Assembly: GCA_037147235.1 (NCBI GenBank)
Contig: JBAWVO010000135.1
Location: forward strand, 1 to 16,687
Length of the DNA stretch: 16,687 nt
Direction: 5' to 3'
Source: JANXQG01 sp037147235
Lineage (GTDB): Bacteria > Planctomycetota > Planctomycetia > Pirellulales > Thermoguttaceae
The notes beneath the pieces were generated by a model that did no database searches, had not been told where the DNA came from, and worked only from the letters and a program-made list of their open reading frames with translations. The translations under genes and the position numbers were made by a program. Shown one piece after another: positions 14,770 through 16,687 of this stretch. Positions within the stretch are counted from its first letter, which is position 1, and each line of letters begins with the position of its first letter.

Positions 14770-16386
14770 TTACTGCAGCCGCTGGCGAAGTTCGGCCACG
14801 AGATCCTCCTTGGTCGTTCGCCACTGTTTCAACGAATCGCGGTCGCGGATGGTGACCGTGCCATCTTTCAAGGTGTCGCCGTCAACCGTGATGCAAAACG
14901 GCGTACCAATCTCGTCCTGACGACGATAGCGACGCCCCACCGCGCCCTTCTCATCGTAGAATACGTTCATGAAGGGCTTTAGGGTCGAATAAATTTCCTT
15001 GGCCACCTCCGGCATGCCGTCTTTTTTCACCAGTGGGAAGACGGCCGCCTTGATCGGGGCCAAGCGGGGATGGAGTTTCAGGGATACCCGCTTGGCGGCC
15101 TTGCCACTCTCGTCGGGCACTTCGTCCTCGGTATAAGCCTGGCAGAGGAAAGCTAGCGTAGCCCGATCGGCACCCGCCGATGGCTCGATGACGTGTGGGA
15201 TGAAGCGTTCCTTGGTCTGGTCGTCGAAGTAGTTCATGTCCTTGCCGCTGCCGCGATGGCGCGGCTTGCCTTCCGCATCCTTTTCCACAACCAGTTCGCT
15301 GCCCCGGCGGACAAGTTTGCCTTCCATGTGGCTGCGGAGGTCGAAATCACCGCGATGGGCCACGCCTTCCAATTCGCCGAACTCGCCTGGGGCAAGGAAG
15401 GGGAATGCGTATTCAATGTCGGCCGTGCCGACCGAATAGTGGCTTAATTCGTCGACCGCATGGTCGCGGAGCCGCAACCGGTCGCCGGCTAGGCCGAGAT
15501 CGAGATACCACTTGTATCGCCGATCGCGCCAGTATTGATACCAGGCGCGGGACTGGCTGGGATGGCAGAAGAACTCGATTTCCATCTGCTCGAACTCACG
15601 GGAGCGGAAGGTGAAATTCCGCGGCGTGATTTCATTGCGGAAGCTCTTGCCGATCTGGGCCACGCCGAACGGAATGCCCACGCGGGTACTGTCCATCACA
15701 TTCTTGAAGTTGACGAAGATGCCTTGGGCTGTTTCGGGGCGAAGGAAGACAGCGTCTTCCTCGCCGCCCAGCGCGCCCACGATCGTCTTGAACATGAGGT
15801 TGAATTCACGCGGCTCGGTCAGCGTGCCCAGGGTTTTGGCATCGGGCCCAAGCACCGCGGAGGTATCTTTGAGGGTGGCCAGCGAGACGGGCTCGCCCTG
15901 CCATTGCAGTTCGTCCGCGTTCTTGGAGCGGAGATCAAAGAACTTCAGTGCCTTCTGTCGCCTTTCCTCTTCACCTTCGCTGCCACTGGCCTCGCTGGCT
16001 ACAAAAATCCGCTTGCCGCGATACTCAACCCACCGGCCCTGGACCTGATCGTGACGGTAGCGGTGTTTTGATTCGCGACAATCGACCATGAAATCATGGA
16101 ACAGATCATAGTGGCCGGAGACCTTCCAAACCTGTGGGTGCATGATGATCGCGCAGTCCAAGCCGACCATTTCATGGACCGAAGGGGCGCCCGGCGAAAC
16201 CAACAGCTCGTTGTGACCGGTGACCATGTCTCGCCACCAAGCCTCGCGGACGTTCCGTTTGAGCTCCACGCCCATCGGCCCATAGTCCCAAAAGCCTTGC
16301 AGACCGCCGTAAATCTCGCTTGATTGGAAGAGAAACCCGCGCCGCTTGCACAACGCGACCAGTTGGTCCATTTCCATGGCTACCAT
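14770..16386 (-). CDS. glyS: Glycyl-tRNA synthetase, dimeric type
   Basis: This is a 538-residue class II glycyl-tRNA synthetase of the single-chain (alpha2) kind, charging tRNA-Gly with glycine in the cytoplasm. Visible family marks: LCKRRGFLFQSSEIYGG and WDYGPMGVELKRN near the N-terminus, RPETAQGIFVNF (about 216-227), class II motif 2 IGKSFRNEITPR (from about 244) with FRSREFEQMEIEFF, and motif 3 in VIEPSAGADRATLAFL (about 397-412), followed by an anticodon-binding domain (about 430-530). The charged stretch at about 133-165 is a lineage-variable insertion. The start is uncertain: ATGs at codons 1, 4 and 6 all lack a clear ribosome binding site, though GGGATGG precedes codon 4. All catalytic blocks are intact. 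Confidence 0.96.
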   Translation of the reverse strand: MVAMEMDQLVALCKRRGFLFQSSEIYGGLQGFWDYGPMGVELKRNVREAWWRDMVTGHNELLVSPGAPSVHEMVGLDCAIIMHPQVWKVSGHYDLFHDFMVDCRESKHRYRHDQVQGRWVEYRGKRIFVASEASGSEGEEERRQKALKFFDLRSKNADELQWQGEPVSLATLKDTSAVLGPDAKTLGTLTEPREFNLMFKTIVGALGGEEDAVFLRPETAQGIFVNFKNVMDSTRVGIPFGVAQIGKSFRNEITPRNFTFRSREFEQMEIEFFCHPSQSRAWYQYWRDRRYKWYLDLGLAGDRLRLRDHAVDELSHYSVGTADIEYAFPFLAPGEFGELEGVAHRGDFDLRSHMEGKLVRRGSELVVEKDAEGKPRHRGSGKDMNYFDDQTKERFIPHVIEPSAGADRATLAFLCQAYTEDEVPDESGKAAKRVSLKLHPRLAPIKAAVFPLVKKDGMPEVAKEIYSTLKPFMNVFYDEKGAVGRRYRRQDEIGTPFCITVDGDTLKDGTVTIRDRDSLKQWRTTKEDLVAELRQRLQ

Positions 16387-16419
16387 CCCAAGAGTATTTC
16401 AAAAGTGAGGGAAACCCTA

Positions 16420-16448
16420 AGTCTAGCCCACAATCGGACTGCTGGCCA
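16420..16448 (-). promoter_or_regulatory. Candidate glyS promoter
   Basis: On the minus strand TGGCCA (16448-16443) and TAGACT (16425-16420), each four of six to consensus, are spaced by 17 bases. Transcription would begin near 16413, about 27 bases before the first ATG. The match is moderate. Confidence 0.3.
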
Positions 16449-16500
16449 GTGGGACAGGAGAACACGCAATTTTCCGGCTCTTCCGGTTTTAGGTGCAGAA

Positions 16501-16528
16501 GTAGGGTGGGGAGAGTGAAACGAGCCCC
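16501..16528 (+). repeat. Second copy of the GTAGGGTGGG repeat
   Basis: GTAGGGTGGGGAGAGTGAAA followed by CGAGCCCC matches the repeat at 6048-6075 (minus) at 24 of 28 positions by eye. It lies upstream of the proposed glyS promoter in a non-coding stretch. The 301 bases from 16387 to the window end contain no credible gene, only this repeat and two hairpins. Confidence 0.55.
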
Positions 16529-16577
16529 ATACGCACGAAGTTAAGAATTTTGGGTATCATTGTTTCGAGCAAAACTT

Positions 16578-16594
16578 CCTGCGGATTTCGCAGG
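16578..16594. repeat. Short hairpin, CCTGCG/CGCAGG
   Basis: Perfect 6-bp arms (16578-16583 and 16589-16594) surround GATTT. No T-run follows on either strand. The role is unknown. Confidence 0.3.
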
Positions 16595-16666
16595 TTGTCG
16601 CCTTCCGTGCGGTGGGAGTTCGGGACCGGGTGGCCCTCGTTGTTACACACAAGTCCTTGAGCGACC

Positions 16667-16686
16667 CCATCCAGCTTGCTGGATGG
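16667..16686. repeat. Perfect hairpin at the window edge
   Basis: CCATCCAGC (16667-16675) and GCTGGATGG (16678-16686) form a 9-bp perfect stem with a 2-base TT spacer. The window ends one base later, so the element may be cut off. It could be a further dispersed repeat or the terminator of a neighbouring gene. Confidence 0.4.
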
Positions 16687-16687
16687 T

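Overview
The window looks like chromosomal DNA of a planctomycete, most likely of the Pirellulales type. This is inferred from style rather than a marker gene. Support comes from two very long secreted and membrane proteins of a kind common in that phylum, weak use of Shine-Dalgarno sites, and intergenic spacers filled with short palindromic repeats (cores such as GTGGTGCGGGCG..CGCCTGCC, GTAGCAGGCACACTCC and GTAGGGTGGG..GTGAAAC..GCCCC). No rRNA, tRNA, CRISPR array or complete insertion sequence was seen.

Layout: (1) 140-9499, minus strand, is a two-gene unit encoding unrecognised envelope proteins of 1129 and 1954 residues, transcribed from a candidate promoter near 9594-9622. Compared by eye, the 1129-residue protein is one copy, and the 1954-residue protein two fused copies, of a single architecture: signal peptide, short motif with a conserved Phe, long beta-rich extracytoplasmic region, three membrane helices, basic cytoplasmic tail. 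(2) 9721-10358, minus strand, is a compact toxin-antitoxin pair, an AbrB/MazE-like antitoxin followed by an overlapping PIN-domain toxin. Its promoter overlaps a three-half-site palindrome that looks like an operator. (3) 10447-12705, plus strand, is a PcrA/UvrD superfamily 1 DNA helicase, divergent from the toxin-antitoxin pair and possibly leaderless. (4) 13037-14467, minus strand, is an RmuC-family protein. (5) 14770-16386, minus strand, is a dimeric-type glycyl-tRNA synthetase.

The gaps of about 300 bases (12706-13036, 14468-14769 and 16387-16687) hold no convincing gene apart from a doubtful 22-codon ORF, but each contains palindromic repeats. The most notable are a 112-bp element with 24-bp perfect inverted ends and a nested two-level palindrome between glyS and rmuC.

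The housekeeping genes are ordinary. The novelty lies in the triplicated envelope module: its internal signal-peptide-like segment, its possible proteolytic maturation into separate module proteins, and a palindromic repeat that supplies the stop codon of the large gene.
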